DNA from: Nonomuraea typhae | GTDB lineage: Bacteria > Actinomycetota > Actinomycetes > Streptosporangiales > Streptosporangiaceae | Length of the DNA: 64,000 nucleotides | Reading direction: 5' to 3' | Assembly (NCBI RefSeq): GCF_009760925.1 | Contig: NZ_VRLV01000001.1 | Span: 1,338,813-1,402,812, forward strand | Shown: in pieces, positions 53,238 to 62,024 of the stretch | How positions within the stretch are numbered: position 1 is the stretch's first letter | Layout: each line of letters opens with the position of its first letter | Notes under the pieces: model-generated | The model's input: only the letters and a program-made list of their open reading frames with translations | The model's database searches: none | What the model was told of the DNA's origin: nothing | Made by a program: the position numbers and the translations under genes

Positions 53238-53900
53238 TCAGGACGGGTGGATGAGACGCGTCTCGTAGGCGAAGATGACGGCCTGGACACGGTCACGCAG
53301 GCCCAGTTTCTCCAGAATCCGCCCCAGATGCGTCTTCACCGTGGCCTCCGCCAGATGCAGCGCCGCCGCGACCTCGCCGTTGGTCATGCCACGTCCGACC
53401 AGGACCAGCACCTCGAGCTCACGGCCGGTCAGCCGCTGGAGGCGCTCGTCCTGGCCGGGGCCGCTGCCGTTCAGGAGCTGGGGCGCGAACGTCTGCAGCA
53501 GCCGCCGGGTGACCCGCGGCGAAACCACCGCGTCCCCCGCCGCGATGCTCCGGATGGCGCCCAGCAGGTCGTCCGGCCGCGAGTTCTTCACCAGAAACCC
53601 GGACGCGCCCGCCTTCAGCCCCGCGAACGCATACTCGTCCAGGTCGAACGTGGTCAGAATGAGCACCCGGGTCTCCGGGCAGTCACGGACGATCCGGCGG
53701 GTCGCCTCGATGCCGTCGCCGCCGGGCATGCGCACGTCCATGAGGACGACGTCCGGGCGCAGTTGCCTGGCCAGCCGTACGGTCTCGGTGCCGTCGGCCG
53801 CCTCCGCGACGACCGTCATGTCCGGCTGGACGTCGAGGATCATGGTGAAGGCCATGCGCAGCAGGGCCTCGTCGTCGGCCAGCAGGACGCGGATGGTCAT
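53238..53900 (-). CDS. NarL/LuxR-family response regulator
   Basis: 220 residues. Receiver with D9-D10, phosphoacceptor D55 (VVLMDVRMPG), and a C-terminal LuxR helix-turn-helix (LTGRELEVLVLVGRGMTNGE then VAAALHLAEATVKTHLGRIL). Overlaps its kinase gene by 4 bases. Confidence 0.95.
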   Translation of the reverse strand: MTIRVLLADDEALLRMAFTMILDVQPDMTVVAEAADGTETVRLARQLRPDVVLMDVRMPGGDGIEATRRIVRDCPETRVLILTTFDLDEYAFAGLKAGASGFLVKNSRPDDLLGAIRSIAAGDAVVSPRVTRRLLQTFAPQLLNGSGPGQDERLQRLTGRELEVLVLVGRGMTNGEVAAALHLAEATVKTHLGRILEKLGLRDRVQAVIFAYETRLIHPS

Positions 53901-55021
53901 GGGGTGTGCGCCAGGTCGAGGCGGGCGATGACCTCCCAGCCGCCGTCCGGCGTCGGCCCCGCCCGCAGCGACCCGCCGTAGGCGGCCACGCGCTCGCGCA
54001 TCGCGCGCAGGCCGTTTCCGCCGTGGGCGGCCACGTGCTCGGGTGGGACGTCCCCGCCGCCGGTGGTGCGGGTCCGGCTGGTCACTTCGATGACGGCCGC
54101 CTTGGGGGAGAGTCTGACGTCGGCGTGCACGCGGGTGCCGGGAGGGGCGTGCCGCAGGGCGTTCGTCAGCGCCTCCTGGACGATGCGGTAGACGGTGAGC
54201 TGCGCCAGGGCCGGGACAGGCGCGGGGTCGCCGTCCAGGGAGAGATCCACGGGCAGCCCCGCGGCCCGTACCTGCTCGGCGAGGCCGGGAAGCTGGGCGA
54301 TGCCAGGAGCCGGGTCGCCGGAACCGGGGCCGGGGCGGAGGGCGGGCAGGGTGCGTTGCATGTCGGCCAGGGCGAGGCGGCCGGTCCGGGAGATCTGCTC
54401 CAGGGCGGCCGCGGCCCTGCCGGGCGAGTGTTCCCGGACGTAGGAGGCGCTGTCGGCCAGCGCGATCATGACCGACAGGTTGTGGGTGACGATGTCGTGC
54501 ACCTCCCGCGCCGTGCGCGCCCGCTCCTCGGCGAGCGCCAGCCGGGCCCGCCGGTCACGGTCGCCTTCGAGTGCCGCCACGTACGCCCGCCGGGCACGCA
54601 TCGCCGTACCGGACAGCGCGGCGGCGGCGACCGTGACGCTCAGCGCGACCACCGACAGCACGAACTGGCCCTCCGGCGCCCAGCGCGCGGAAGCCAGCAC
54701 CACCCCGGCCTCGGTCACCGCCGCGGCCACGAGCGTGTGCCGCCACGGCGCGTGGGCGCCCACGGTGTAGAGGGCCACCAGCAACGCCACGTCGGCAGGC
54801 AACTGAATGCCGCGCATCCACTGCGCCAGCGCCACCCCACTGATCACCGCGAACACCGGCTCCGGCGCCGCCCTGCGCCACACCAGCGGCAGCAGCAGCG
54901 CCACCTGGAAGAGGATGAATTCGGGCCCGCCCCGCAGCACCTGACCGGGGCCGAGGGTGAGGACGAAGAGCGCGGCCGCCGCCAGGGCGTCGAGCATCCA
55001 GGGCCGGATGCCGGTGGTCAT
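53897..55021 (-). CDS. HisKA_3 sensor histidine kinase
   Basis: 374 residues from ATG 55021; a much longer frame upstream is the shadow of the hydrolase gene. Five or so membrane helices in the first 150 residues, without a large external loop, then the HisKA_3 phosphoacceptor helix (EVHDIVTHNLSVMIALADSA) and HATPase_c (EALTNALRHAPPGTR, GGNGLRAMRERVAAYGG). It signals to the NarL-type regulator. Stimulus unknown. The divergent secreted hydrolase may be a target. Confidence 0.95.
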   Translation of the reverse strand: MTTGIRPWMLDALAAAALFVLTLGPGQVLRGGPEFILFQVALLLPLVWRRAAPEPVFAVISGVALAQWMRGIQLPADVALLVALYTVGAHAPWRHTLVAAAVTEAGVVLASARWAPEGQFVLSVVALSVTVAAAALSGTAMRARRAYVAALEGDRDRRARLALAEERARTAREVHDIVTHNLSVMIALADSASYVREHSPGRAAAALEQISRTGRLALADMQRTLPALRPGPGSGDPAPGIAQLPGLAEQVRAAGLPVDLSLDGDPAPVPALAQLTVYRIVQEALTNALRHAPPGTRVHADVRLSPKAAVIEVTSRTRTTGGGDVPPEHVAAHGGNGLRAMRERVAAYGGSLRAGPTPDGGWEVIARLDLAHTP

Positions 55022-55183
55022 GCGGCCCACATTAGTGGACCTACATGGACAAACTTCCTCCTCCTTGGGGAGGAGGGTCAGCCTGCGGTCGTACCGGACC
55101 ATCATGCCCAGGACGCTCGTCGCCCGCGCCCGGCCGCTGGCAGCCTCGTCGGCACAACCTGCCAACCAAGGAGCTGACCACCT

Positions 55184-56335
55184 ATGCCCCACATCGCCCT
55201 GACCGCAGCCACCTTCGGCGTCCTCGCCGCACTGGCCGTACCGGCCGCCTCCACGACGAGCGCGGGTTCGCCGGCCCGGGGTCTGACGAGCCTGGGCAGG
55301 ACGGACGCGGGTACGGCGGGGCCGCAGACGCTGACCCTGCCCGCGCCGACCGGTGCCAAGCCCATCGGGACCCGGAACCTGCGCCTGGTCGACCGCTCGC
55401 GACGCGACCCCCTGCTCCGAAGCCGTCCCTACCGGGAACTGATGGTGAGCCTCTGGTACCCGGCGGCGCCCTCCACCCGGCCCTACGCCCCCCACATGGC
55501 CCCCCGGGCCGCAGCCGACTGGGACGAGCACTCGGCCCCCGGCATGGGGGTGAAGAAGGGCCTGGCCGACTGGGCCGCCACCCGTACCCATGCCCGCCAG
55601 GACGCCCCGGTCGAGCGTGGCGCGGGCAAGCTGCCGGTGGTGGTGTTCGAGCCGGGTGACGGCGGCCCCCGCACCCTGGGCACCGCGCTGGTGGAAGAAC
55701 TGGCCAGCCGCGGCTACACGGTCCTCACCATCGACCACACCTACGAGGCCGACCAGGTCGAGTTCCCCGGCGGGCGGGTCGAGCGCGCCGTGCCCCTGCC
55801 CGGCAAGCTGACCCCGCGCGTCATCGAAAAGCTGCTCCGCCTGCATCACAAGGCCCGCGTGGCCGACGTCGGATACATCCTCAGCCAGCTCCCCGCCCTC
55901 GGCGAACGCGAGATGGGCGGCATGCTGGACCTGTCCAGGATCGGCATCCTCGGCCAGTCGATCGGCGGATCCGTCGCCGCCCAGCTGGCCCACGACGACG
56001 CCCGCGTGGACGCCGCCGCCAACCTGGACGGCTCCTACGTCGGCCCGGTCGCGCGCACCGGAGTGGCCAAGCCGTTCCTGCAACTGGCGGCCGAGTCCCA
56101 CACCCAGGCCGGCGACCCGAGCTGGAAGTCGTTCTGGGCCAGATCGACCGGCTGGAAGAAGGAGGTACGCCTGCCGGGCGCGGCCCACGGCTCCTTCACC
56201 GACCTGCAGGCGCTGTTGCCGCAGCTGAAGGGTGTGCCGTCGAAGGACCTGATCGGCACGATCGACCCGCAGCGCTCGATCGCCCTCCAGCGCGCCGCCA
56301 TCACGGACTTCTTCGACCAGCACCTCAAGCCCTGA
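55184..56335 (+). CDS. Secreted alpha/beta hydrolase (PAF-acetylhydrolase/lipase-like)
   Basis: 383 residues. Signal peptide of about 25 residues (ALTAATFGVLAALAVPAAST). The hydrolase core has the oxyanion region VVVFEPGDGGPRTLG, nucleophile elbow GILGQSIGGSVAA, acid Asp in AANLDGSYV and His in PGAAHGSF. It matches the platelet-activating-factor acetylhydrolase isoform II-like secreted hydrolases of actinobacteria. Predicted extracellular esterase or lipase. Confidence 0.9.
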   Translation: MPHIALTAATFGVLAALAVPAASTTSAGSPARGLTSLGRTDAGTAGPQTLTLPAPTGAKPIGTRNLRLVDRSRRDPLLRSRPYRELMVSLWYPAAPSTRPYAPHMAPRAAADWDEHSAPGMGVKKGLADWAATRTHARQDAPVERGAGKLPVVVFEPGDGGPRTLGTALVEELASRGYTVLTIDHTYEADQVEFPGGRVERAVPLPGKLTPRVIEKLLRLHHKARVADVGYILSQLPALGEREMGGMLDLSRIGILGQSIGGSVAAQLAHDDARVDAAANLDGSYVGPVARTGVAKPFLQLAAESHTQAGDPSWKSFWARSTGWKKEVRLPGAAHGSFTDLQALLPQLKGVPSKDLIGTIDPQRSIALQRAAITDFFDQHLKP

Positions 56336-56390
56336 CCCGCCGCAGGTCGCCCACGGTCGGACGGTTCCCGGTCATCACCGGTTGCGGGCC

Positions 56391-57527
56391 TCACCCGCCT
56401 CCGGGCGGCGGCAGGAGGCCGCCTATCGAGACGTCCGGCCGTTTCACCCGCGCCTCCGGCAGCAGGCCGGAGGCGTCCAGGCCGGCGTGGTTCAGCGCCC
56501 GCCCCAGCGGGTTGAGCGGTTTCAGCAGCGGCTCGCACTGGGCGGGCGGCGTCCCCATCGCGGCGGCCAGCGAGCACAACCACATCGCCAGGTCGTCCGT
56601 CTGCGCGTTGAGGTCGAGCCGGGCCCGGAACGTCCCGGATCGCGGGTCGTAGGCGTTGTTGGCGTTGTTCACGGCCAGCGGCGCCGTCTGGAGAAAGGAC
56701 TCGATCGAGGCGCGCTGCCGTACCAGCAGCTCGGTGATGTCCGCCAGGTCGCGGGTGCCGGCCGTGATCTCGCCGCGATTGTCCTCGACGAAGCCGGCCA
56801 CCTGCTCGAGCGTCCGGGACAGGCCCTTGAAGACGGCGCGCAGCTCGTCCCGCTCGTCGTCGAGCCCGCCGGAGACCGTCGCCAGGTCGCGCATGAAGGC
56901 GCGGATCCGGGCGTCGTCCTCGGTCATCGCGCCGGTGATCTCGGCGAGGTTGCGGATGGTCCGGGAGAACTCGTCCCGGTTGGCGGCCAGGGCGGAGGCG
57001 GCGTCGGACAGGCTGCGGACGCCGGCCCCGACCGTGGCCCCCTGGCCGCCGAAGGTGTCGGCCGACACCTTGAGCAGGCGGGACAGCGAGCCGTCCGCGT
57101 TGGCGCCCTCGGGCCCCAGCGCCCTGGTGAGCGTGTTGAAACTGGCCAGCGCCTCGTCGATCTCCACGGGCACGCGGCCGGCGGCGAGGGTGGCTCCCTG
57201 TTTGAGGATCGGGCCCCCGGTGTACGGCGGGGCGAGCTGGACGAAGCGGTCGGCCACCACCGACCGGGCCACGATGACCGCCTCCGCGTCCGCGGGCACC
57301 TTGTGGGCGGAGTCGTAGGCGAGGTCCACCCTGACCTGGTCGCCCATCGGGGTCACGGCGGTCACCTCGCCCACCTTGACGCCCAGGATGCGCACGTCGG
57401 AGCCGGGATACAGGCCGACGACGCGGTCGAAGCGGACGCTCGCGCGGACCGTCCCGCCGGGCTGCAGCAGCAGGAATGCGGCGCAGGCGGCCAGGGTGGC
57501 CAGGAGGGCGGCGAGCCAGCGGTTCAT
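56391..57527 (-). CDS. Orphan MCE-family lipid-binding protein
   Basis: 378 residues. One N-terminal membrane anchor (LAALLATLAACAAFLLL), the MCE domain (VVGLYPGSDVRILGVKVGEV; VIVARSVVADRFVQLAPPYT) and a long helical needle region with a Pro/Gly-rich tail. Mce proteins form tunnels that carry lipids across the envelope, usually as six genes with YrbE permeases. Here it is alone, so it may work with a remote Mce complex. Divergent from an acyl-CoA dehydrogenase, agreeing with lipid import and beta-oxidation. Confidence 0.93.
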   Translation of the reverse strand: MNRWLAALLATLAACAAFLLLQPGGTVRASVRFDRVVGLYPGSDVRILGVKVGEVTAVTPMGDQVRVDLAYDSAHKVPADAEAVIVARSVVADRFVQLAPPYTGGPILKQGATLAAGRVPVEIDEALASFNTLTRALGPEGANADGSLSRLLKVSADTFGGQGATVGAGVRSLSDAASALAANRDEFSRTIRNLAEITGAMTEDDARIRAFMRDLATVSGGLDDERDELRAVFKGLSRTLEQVAGFVEDNRGEITAGTRDLADITELLVRQRASIESFLQTAPLAVNNANNAYDPRSGTFRARLDLNAQTDDLAMWLCSLAAAMGTPPAQCEPLLKPLNPLGRALNHAGLDASGLLPEARVKRPDVSIGGLLPPPGGG

Positions 57528-57615
57528 GGGGGGCTCCCGGGCGGTCGGGAATGGTGAGCGAAACGCTACCGAGCGTCACCGACATTCGCGGGGCTTTCCG
57601 GCCTGGCGGCGCCGT

Positions 57616-57647
57616 CTACCGCCCGGTAGGGTGTTACCGGCGGTAAC
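57616..57647. promoter_or_regulatory. Two palindromes in acyl-CoA dehydrogenase promoter
   Basis: CTACCG-CC-CGGTAG (57616-57629) and GTTACCG-G-CGGTAAC (57633-57647), both perfect and built on the same TACCG half-site. They lie between the divergent MCE and dehydrogenase genes and resemble TetR-type lipid-regulator sites. Confidence 0.72.
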
Positions 57648-57698
57648 GTTTCCGGGTCCGCGGCTGCGCCGTACCGGAAGTCTCAGGGGAGCAGAGAG

Positions 57699-58910
57699 AT
57701 GAGCGGCTTCTGTCCGGAGCTCGGCGGCGACGTGCTCGAAGTGCGTGACTGGGTGCGCACGTTCGCCCGCGACGTCATCCGCCCCGCCGCCGCCGAATGG
57801 GACGAACGCGAGGAAACTCCGTGGCCCGTCATCCAGGAGGCGGCCAAGATCGGGCTCTACTCGCTGGACTTCTTCGCCACCCAGTGGTTCGAGGAGAGCG
57901 GGCTGGCGCTGCCGGTGGCGTTCGAGGAGATCTTCTGGGGGGACGCGGGGATCGGGTTGTCCATCGTCGGGACCGGGCTGGCCGCCGCGGCGCTGGCCTC
58001 GAGCGGGACGCCGGAGCAGATGGGCGAGTGGCTGCCGCAGATGTTCGGCAGTGAGAACGACGTGAAGCTGGGCGCCTTCTGCGCCTCGGAACCGGACGCC
58101 GGTTCCGACGTCGGGGCCATCCGGACCCGGGCCGTGCGGGATCCGTCCGGCGACTGGATCCTCAACGGCGTCAAGACCTGGGCCACCAACGGCGGCATCG
58201 CCAACGTCCACGTCGTCGTCGCCTCCGTCGATCCGGCGCTCGGCGCCCGGGGGCAGGCGTCGTTCGTCATCCCGCCGGACACGCCGGGACTGTCCATGGG
58301 GCAGAAGTTCAAGAAGCACGGCATCCGGGCCTCCCACACCGCCGAGGTCATCCTGGACAACGTACGCGTGCCCGCGTCATGCCTGCTCGGCGGCCCGGAG
58401 AAGCTGGAGTCCCGCCTGGCCAGGGTCCGCAACGGCGAGCGCTCCGGCGAACAGGGGGCGATGCGCACCTTCGAGACCACCCGGCCGTCCGTGGCCGCCA
58501 TGGCCGTGGGGATCGCACGCGCCGGGTACGAGTACGCGCGCGACTACGCGGTCGAACGCGAGCAGTTCGGCCGCAAGATCGGGGAGAACCAGGCGATCGC
58601 CTTTCTCCTGGCCGACATGGCGACCCGGGTGGACATGGCGCGCATGCTGACCTGGCGCGCGGCCTGGATGGCGCGGAACGGCCGGCAGTTCGAGCAGGCG
58701 GAGGGGTCGATGTCGAAGCTGGTGGCAGGGGAGACGGCCGTCTGGGTGACCGAGCAGGCCATTCAGATCCTGGGCGGCGCCGGATACACGCGCGAGCATC
58801 CGGTCGAGCGCTTCCATCGGGACGCCAAGATCTACACGATTTTTGAAGGCACCAGCGAGATCCAGCGGCTGATCATCGGTCGGGCGGTCACGGGGCTGCC
58901 GGTCCGCTAG
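57699..58910 (+). CDS. Acyl-CoA dehydrogenase
   Basis: 403 residues. FAD/substrate signatures: LGAFCASEPDAGSDVGAIRT, GVKTWATNGGIANVHVVVAS and the C-terminal QILGGAGYTREHPVERFHRD then AKIYTIFEGTSEIQRLIIG, where the Glu of FEGTSEIQ is the likely catalytic base. Oxidises acyl-CoA to trans-2-enoyl-CoA in fatty-acid or steroid side-chain breakdown; chain length is not predictable. Controlled by the palindromic sites upstream. Confidence 0.96.
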   Translation: MSGFCPELGGDVLEVRDWVRTFARDVIRPAAAEWDEREETPWPVIQEAAKIGLYSLDFFATQWFEESGLALPVAFEEIFWGDAGIGLSIVGTGLAAAALASSGTPEQMGEWLPQMFGSENDVKLGAFCASEPDAGSDVGAIRTRAVRDPSGDWILNGVKTWATNGGIANVHVVVASVDPALGARGQASFVIPPDTPGLSMGQKFKKHGIRASHTAEVILDNVRVPASCLLGGPEKLESRLARVRNGERSGEQGAMRTFETTRPSVAAMAVGIARAGYEYARDYAVEREQFGRKIGENQAIAFLLADMATRVDMARMLTWRAAWMARNGRQFEQAEGSMSKLVAGETAVWVTEQAIQILGGAGYTREHPVERFHRDAKIYTIFEGTSEIQRLIIGRAVTGLPVR

Positions 58911-58912
58911 CC

Positions 58913-58943
58913 GGTGAAGGCCGGACCGCCCCCGGCCCTCACC
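58913..58943. terminator. Terminator between convergent genes
   Basis: GGTGAAGGCCGG pairs with CCGGCCCTCACC (one mismatch) around a loop of about seven bases. It lies between the acyl-CoA dehydrogenase and the convergent small secreted gene. Confidence 0.65.
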
Positions 58944-58952
58944 CGTGGTTCG

Positions 58953-59186
58953 TCAGCAGGGCGTGAAGAAGACCTTCACCGGGCCCGACAGCGTCCCCCA
59001 CTGCCCGCCGGGCTGGCCGCAGCCGAACCAGCGCTGGCCGATGACCTGGTCACCGCTGTAGTAGCTGAAGACGATGAGGTTGTCGCCCCCGGGCGGGGGA
59101 GGAGGAATGGCGTGGGCGGGTGCCGAGCCGAGGGCGAGCGCGCCGGCGGCCAGCACCGCCGCTAAAACTCCTCGCTTGGTCTTCAT
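58953..59186 (-). CDS. Small secreted protein, DUF6289-like
   Basis: 77 residues. Signal peptide of about 26 residues ends SAPAHA. The mature part IVFSYYSGDQVIGQRWFGCG then WGTLSGPVKVFFTPC has two Cys and matches the pattern of the DUF6289 small exported proteins. Function unknown. Confidence 0.82.
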   Translation of the reverse strand: MKTKRGVLAAVLAAGALALGSAPAHAIPPPPPGGDNLIVFSYYSGDQVIGQRWFGCGQPGGQWGTLSGPVKVFFTPC

Positions 59187-59289
59187 GAAGGTCCTCCGGA
59201 TCAGAGCGGATGCCGAGGTCGATGGTGTGATCTGACATCATCACGGGATCCGCCTTCGATCAAGGCCGGAGAATGGTGGAGGAGGGTGC

Positions 59290-59832
59290 GTGGAGCTTCC
59301 CCGGAGCCTGGACGAAGCGATCGCCTTCGAGCGTGAGGGGCGCGGCCTGCGGTACCTGTTCTTCTGGGGCCACCAGCCGGGCAAGGACGGCGCGGGCTGC
59401 CTGTCGCAGTGGTGGCCGGTCTCCTTCACCGAGGACGGGCACACGTTCACCTCGGCCGAGCACTACATGATGGCCCATAAGGCATGGCTCTTCGGCGACC
59501 ACGACACCGCGCGGCGCATCCTCGGCGCGGCGCATCCGGGTGAGGCCAAGGCACTCGGCCGGGCCGTGACGGGGTTCGACGAGGAGCGGTGGCTGGCGCA
59601 CCGCTTCGGCATCGTGGTCCGGGGCAACGTCGCCAAGTTCGGCCAGCATGCCGAGCTGGCCGCCTACCTGCTGGCCACGCGGGACCGGGTGCTGGTCGAG
59701 GCCAGCCCGGTGGACCGGATCTGGGGGATCGGCCTGGCCGCCGCCGACGAGCGGGCCGGTTCGCCGGCGGCCTGGCGGGGGCTCAACCTGCTGGGGTTCG
59801 CGCTGATGGCGGCGCGGGACGCCCTGGGCTGA
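59290..59832 (+). CDS. NADAR (YbiA-like) N-glycosidase
   Basis: 180 residues from GTG 59290 with GGAGG upstream. A single NADAR domain of full length: LFFWGHQP, HTFTSAEHYMMAHKAWLFGD, RWLAHRFGIVVRGNVAKFGQ, and WGIGLAAAD near the end. Relatives hydrolyse riboflavin intermediates or remove ADP-ribose from guanine in DNA. It is the second NADAR protein in this window and stands alone, ending two bases before the convergent PucR-like gene. Confidence 0.93.
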   Translation: MELPRSLDEAIAFEREGRGLRYLFFWGHQPGKDGAGCLSQWWPVSFTEDGHTFTSAEHYMMAHKAWLFGDHDTARRILGAAHPGEAKALGRAVTGFDEERWLAHRFGIVVRGNVAKFGQHAELAAYLLATRDRVLVEASPVDRIWGIGLAAADERAGSPAAWRGLNLLGFALMAARDALG

Positions 59833-59834
59833 GC

Positions 59835-60851
59835 TCAGCCGGCCACCAGGCGGTGGGCGGTGAGGGCGAGGCGGGCGCGGGCCAGGCCCGCCGGGTCGGC
59901 GAGCGGGATGCCCACCGCCGCGGCGATCGATTCGAGGCGGCGGGCGACGCTGCTGTGGTGCAGGTGCAGCAGCTCGGCGGCACGCCGCAACGAGCCGGTG
60001 GCGCAGTAAGCGTCGAGGGTGTCGAGGTCCGATTCCGGCAGCAGCGAGACGGCGGCCACGTCGGGGTTGGCGCGGGCGGCCGCCTCGGGGACCTCCGCCA
60101 GCAGGGCCAGCGCGCCCAGCTCCGCGTGGTGGACGACGGGCGCGCGGGGGCCGGTGAAGCGCAGCGCGGTGCGGGCCTCGCGCCAGGACAGGTCGGTACG
60201 GCCGGCGGCCCCGACCCCGGCCCGCACGCCCTCGGGGAACGAGCCGACGGTCGTGGCCAGGATGACGCCCGCCTCCGGCAGGGGCGCGGCCTTGGCGGGA
60301 CGGCCGGGGCAGATCAGGCGGGCGACCTGGTCCAGCGGGAGGGCGGAGCGCACGGCGACCACCCGGATCGGATGCCCGGCGGGGAAGCCGAGCAGGCGCA
60401 GGGCACGGGCCCGGGCGGGCTCGTCGGTTCCGGCGCTGATGGCCAGCTCGACCAGCGCCGGGTCGGCCATGGTCGTGGCGGCCGGGCCGTACCTCTCGAC
60501 GACGGCCGTGACGGCGAGGGCCAGGCGTTCGAGGACGAGATCGTCGAGCGGGCCGGGCGGGCCGGGGCGTTCGAGCCAGACTGTGCCGATGTGCTCGCCG
60601 TCCAGGACGACGGGCGCGCGGGAGGAGGCGGGGGCCTCGGGCCTGTCCTGGCCGTCGGGGCTCATGCGGGTGCCGCGGCCGGCGCCGGTCAGCCCGATCC
60701 CGGTCACGCACTCGGCGAACCCGGCCGTGGCTCTGGCCAGCGCGGGCAGGTCGGCGCGGCGGCGCGTCAGCGTGTCGTAGAACATGATGACGCGCACGGC
60801 GCCTTCCGCCTGCGGATCGAGCTGCGACAGCCGTACGGCGAGGGCCTCCAT
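59835..60851 (-). CDS. PucR/CdaR-type transcriptional regulator
   Basis: 338 residues from ATG 60851; a longer frame overlaps the divergent hydrolase. The C-terminal helix-turn-helix (TLDAYCATGSLRRAAELLHL then HHSSVARRLESIAAAVGI) is the PucR HTH_30 type. The central region resembles the GGDEF-like domain of this family and the N-terminus is an unassigned sensor region. It probably controls the divergent esterase gene about 100 bases away. Confidence 0.88.
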   Translation of the reverse strand: MEALAVRLSQLDPQAEGAVRVIMFYDTLTRRRADLPALARATAGFAECVTGIGLTGAGRGTRMSPDGQDRPEAPASSRAPVVLDGEHIGTVWLERPGPPGPLDDLVLERLALAVTAVVERYGPAATTMADPALVELAISAGTDEPARARALRLLGFPAGHPIRVVAVRSALPLDQVARLICPGRPAKAAPLPEAGVILATTVGSFPEGVRAGVGAAGRTDLSWREARTALRFTGPRAPVVHHAELGALALLAEVPEAAARANPDVAAVSLLPESDLDTLDAYCATGSLRRAAELLHLHHSSVARRLESIAAAVGIPLADPAGLARARLALTAHRLVAG

Positions 60852-60948
60852 GGATCGGGAGCCTACGCGGCGATCGTCGCGTGCGGGGGCCTGGATGCGC
60901 GCCGGATGGCGGATGTACGGCGGCGCGCGGGCGGCCAGGATGTCGTGC

Positions 60949-61821
60949 ATGGATTCCGAACTCGAACCGTTCCTGTCGCTCATTCCGCGAGCCGACCTGT
61001 CCGACCCGATCGGCGAGCGCAAGACGCTGGCCGGCCTGATCGCCGCGCTGCCGCAGCCGGACGTCTCCGGGCTGGAGGTGAGCGACAGCGACGAACCGGG
61101 CGTGCCTGTGCGGATCTACCGGCCGCCGGCGGCGCACGGCACCATCGTCTGGATGCACGGCGGCGGATTCTGCACCGGCACCCTCGACAGCGAGCACCCG
61201 TTCGCCGCCCGGCTCGCCGTGGACTCCGGCGCGGTGGTGATCTCGGTGGACTACCGGCTGGCGCCCGAGCATCCCTTCCCCGCGGCCCATGACGACGCCT
61301 ACCGGGTGACGAACTGGGCGGCCGGGCACGTGGCAGAGCCGGGGCTGCTGGCGGTCGGCGGCATGAGCGCCGGTGGCGGCCTGGCGGCCGGGGTGGCGCT
61401 GCGGGCGCGGGACGAAGGTGGGCCGCGGATCGGGTTCCAGCTGCTCAACCAGCCGGTTCTGGACCACCGGCGGGAGACGGTCTCGGCTCGGCGCTTCACC
61501 GAGACGCCGCGCATGGACCGGGAGAACGTCGGGCACGCCTGGGAGCACTACCTCGGTGGCGGCCCGGTCACGCCGTATGCGGCGCCGGCGCTGGCCGATG
61601 ACCTGTCGGGGCTGCCTCCGGCCTACGTCGCGGCGGCGGAGTTCGACCCGCTGCGCGACGAGGGCATCGCCTATGCCGCGCGGCTTCTGGAGGCGGGGGT
61701 CGAGGCCGAGCTGCACGTGTGGCGTGGCACCTTCCACGGTTCGCATGCGATCCTGTCCGCCGAGGTCTCCCAGCGGCAGATGGCCGAGATGGCGGCGGTG
61801 CTGCGCTCGGCTTTTCGCTGA
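60949..61821 (+). CDS. Alpha/beta hydrolase, HSL-type esterase
   Basis: 290 residues from ATG 60949. Oxyanion motif HGGGFCTG, VDYRLAPEHPFPAAHDD, nucleophile elbow GGMSAGGGLA, acidic EFDPLRDEG and catalytic His in FHGSH. Same family as the gene at 6321 but a different subgroup. Cytosolic. Its stop codon lies just before the rpoB promoters. Confidence 0.93.
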   Translation: MDSELEPFLSLIPRADLSDPIGERKTLAGLIAALPQPDVSGLEVSDSDEPGVPVRIYRPPAAHGTIVWMHGGGFCTGTLDSEHPFAARLAVDSGAVVISVDYRLAPEHPFPAAHDDAYRVTNWAAGHVAEPGLLAVGGMSAGGGLAAGVALRARDEGGPRIGFQLLNQPVLDHRRETVSARRFTETPRMDRENVGHAWEHYLGGGPVTPYAAPALADDLSGLPPAYVAAAEFDPLRDEGIAYAARLLEAGVEAELHVWRGTFHGSHAILSAEVSQRQMAEMAAVLRSAFR

Positions 61822-61822
61822 A

Positions 61823-61852
61823 TTGACAAAAGGCGGAGGCGTAGGGCATTCT
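61823..61852 (+). promoter_or_regulatory. Candidate rpoB promoter P1
   Basis: TTGACA (61823-61828), 18-base spacer, CATTCT (61847-61852). The -35 is perfect for the housekeeping sigma factor; the -10 is weaker. It overlaps the end of the esterase gene and lies about 170 bases before the rpoB start. Confidence 0.55.
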
Positions 61853-61888
61853 ATAGATGCGCCCCCGATCGTGGGGTTCGCGTTAGCG

Positions 61889-61917
61889 TGGACAAATTCT
61901 GGTGAAGCGAGTACGCT
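61889..61917 (+). promoter_or_regulatory. Candidate rpoB promoter P2
   Basis: TGGACA (61889-61894), 17-base spacer, TACGCT (61912-61917), a good housekeeping-type promoter about 107 bases before the TTG start. A dedicated promoter is expected because this rpoB copy is outside the ribosomal operon. Confidence 0.65.
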
Positions 61918-62024
61918 CATGCTTCCACGCTGCCTTCCTTGACGACCCGCGGTGCTCGCTCACACCGTGACGTTGTCTGGCGTGCGTGTAGTCAGTCCGC
62001 CGCGAGCCCTCGGAAGGACATCTG

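Noticed and set aside
53897..56323. 808-residue minus-strand frame reaching through the secreted hydrolase
   Set aside because: Only the first 374 codons (to ATG 55021) are histidine kinase; the rest is antisense to a convincing secreted hydrolase.
59260..61920. 886-residue minus-strand frame
   Set aside because: Composition is Arg/Pro/Gly-rich antisense of the NADAR and esterase genes; no domain present.
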